A stretch of DNA of 64,000 bases from Rhizobium rhododendri (GTDB lineage Bacteria > Pseudomonadota > Alphaproteobacteria > Rhizobiales > Rhizobiaceae): NCBI RefSeq assembly GCF_007000325.2, contig NZ_CP117270.1, positions 124,001 through 188,000 of the forward strand, written 5' to 3'. Every line of letters starts with the position of its first letter. Within the stretch, counting starts at the first letter, position 1. Position numbers and translations under genes: made by a program. Positions 63,386-64,000 of this stretch are shown piece by piece. Below the pieces are notes generated by a model. The model did not search any database. It was not told the DNA's origin and saw nothing but the letters and a program-made list of their open reading frames with translations.

Positions 63386-64000
63386 CTAGATGCCGATGAA
63401 AGGTTGGATGAAACGCAGGATGCGACTGGTAAACCGCAGGGGGGCTTCCGTGATGGCAAGGCAGATGCAGTCTTCCCCCGGCGTTGCCGCCGGCTGATGC
63501 GTCAGTTCGTCGTCGGCGAGCTCCACGTCGCCGCGGTTGAAGACGGAAACCGAATCACCAAAGCTACCGGCCAGCACCAGCGTCAGTTCCCGGCCCCGAT
63601 GTCCATGTTCGGGAACGGGCTTGCCGGCCGGTATCTTCAGGAGCCTGACGATGGTGCTCGGGTCGGATGTCGGTATCTTCATCTGCGATGCGCCGCTGCC
63701 GAGCGAGCGCCACTTCAGTCCGCCAGCGGCATCCACGTAGGAGAGCAGCGGCTGCGGAAGCAGCGGGTCCAAGCGTTTCGGCGCGGGCACCGACGGTTGC
63801 TCGGGAATTTCCATGCGCTTCTTCATGTCTTCCCATGCGACCGGTTCGGCGGGCGTGACCTCCTCGCACTCGAGAAAATATCCGCCTATCGTCTCGAACT
63901 CGGCCAGGCGCTCGCGACAGCCAGGGCAAAACGACAGATGCGTCGCGACCCCGATGTTCCATCCCTCCGACAGCGTTCCCGCAGCATAGGACATCAGCAG
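63386..64000 (-). CDS. ChrR-like zinc anti-sigma factor with cupin domain (N-terminus outside window)
   Basis: The frame is open to the window edge and reads LLMSYAAGTLSEGW, which is the inside of a ChrR-type N-terminus, so the true start lies beyond 64000. A zinc anti-sigma motif HLSFCPGC (HX3CX2C) is followed by a linker and a cupin domain with PEHGHRGRELTLVLAGSF and a later His. ChrR holds an RpoE-type ECF sigma factor, which responds to singlet oxygen, and is normally encoded right after it. That sigma gene is expected just outside the window. Confidence 0.88.
   Translation of the reverse strand: MLMSYAAGTLSEGWNIGVATHLSFCPGCRERLAEFETIGGYFLECEEVTPAEPVAWEDMKKRMEIPEQPSVPAPKRLDPLLPQPLLSYVDAAGGLKWRSLGSGASQMKIPTSDPSTIVRLLKIPAGKPVPEHGHRGRELTLVLAGSFGDSVSVFNRGDVELADDELTHQPAATPGEDCICLAITEAPLRFTSRILRFIQPFIGI

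Noticed and set aside
1..64000. tRNA, rRNA, CRISPR arrays, insertion sequences, prophage or integrase genes.
   Set aside because: None was seen: no repeat-spacer pattern, no transposase or integrase motifs, and no cloverleaf or rRNA-like stretch in the gaps.

Overview
The window reads as a GC-rich chromosome or large-replicon segment of an alphaproteobacterium of the Rhizobiaceae (Rhizobium/Agrobacterium/Sinorhizobium type). The basis is the gene content: an alpha-galactoside operon in the rhizobial agaL1-agpABCD-agaL2 order, a PraR-like regulator, a SigF/NrsF pair, a ChrR-type anti-sigma factor, many ABC importers and small exported proteins. No rRNA, tRNA, CRISPR array, insertion sequence or phage gene was seen. 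The two ends cut genes: an exported protein at the left and a ChrR-like anti-sigma factor at the right.

Layout. 1-3.2 kb: exported-protein fragment, GhrA-like reductase, class III aminotransferase, small secreted protein. 3.4-6.3 kb: TIGR02117-like protein and a TctDE-like two-component system. 6.3-9.1 kb: NMT1/SsuA-type ABC importer. 9.3-10.8 kb: small secreted protein, PraR-like regulator, small hypothetical protein. 10.8-16 kb: TetR repressor divergent from an RND efflux adaptor and pump. 16.2-17.2 kb: zinc alcohol dehydrogenase. 17.2-25.2 kb: amide operon with a cytosolic AmiC-like sensor, an ANTAR antiterminator, Dpp-type transporter, formamidase-like enzyme and a double ATPase gene broken by a frameshift. 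25.3-36.2 kb: envelope glycosylation genes (GT2-GtrA fusion, GtrA-GT39 fusion, PAP2 phosphatase, GT25, a second GT39) around a sensor kinase/response regulator pair and a cytochrome b561. 36.3-38.3 kb: diheme cytochrome c, cytochrome c' and a cupredoxin. 38.4-42.6 kb: a bufferin-type peptide cluster (two DUF2282 precursors, DUF692 MNIO enzyme, DUF2063 partner, DoxX protein) divergent from sigF-nrsF. 42.7-51.7 kb: alpha-galactoside operon. 52-60.6 kb: XRE-cupin regulator and a ribose-type ABC importer with phosphotriesterase-like, PfkB, BtpA, amidotransferase-like and carbamoyl-amidase genes. 60.9-64 kb: XdhC-like protein, DUF900 lipoprotein hydrolase and ChrR-like factor.

How they work together. 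Four of the main blocks are catabolic importers travelling with the enzymes for their substrate (amides; alpha-galactosides; an unknown sugar or ureido glycoside; an unknown NMT1-type substrate). The central 25-42 kb concerns the envelope and metals. Two regulatory signals there can be read in the DNA. One is a matched pair of divergent promoters, GTAACA-N16-CGTA, in front of the bufferin precursors and sigF. The other is a set of four direct repeats of the form CTTACA-N5-CTTACA, lying before a GT39 gene, a GT25 gene, a 66-residue peptide gene and the cupredoxin gene, close to the response regulator gene. The most interesting system is the two-precursor bufferin cluster under its own sigma factor; the least explained is the nine-gene operon at 52.7-60.6 kb.
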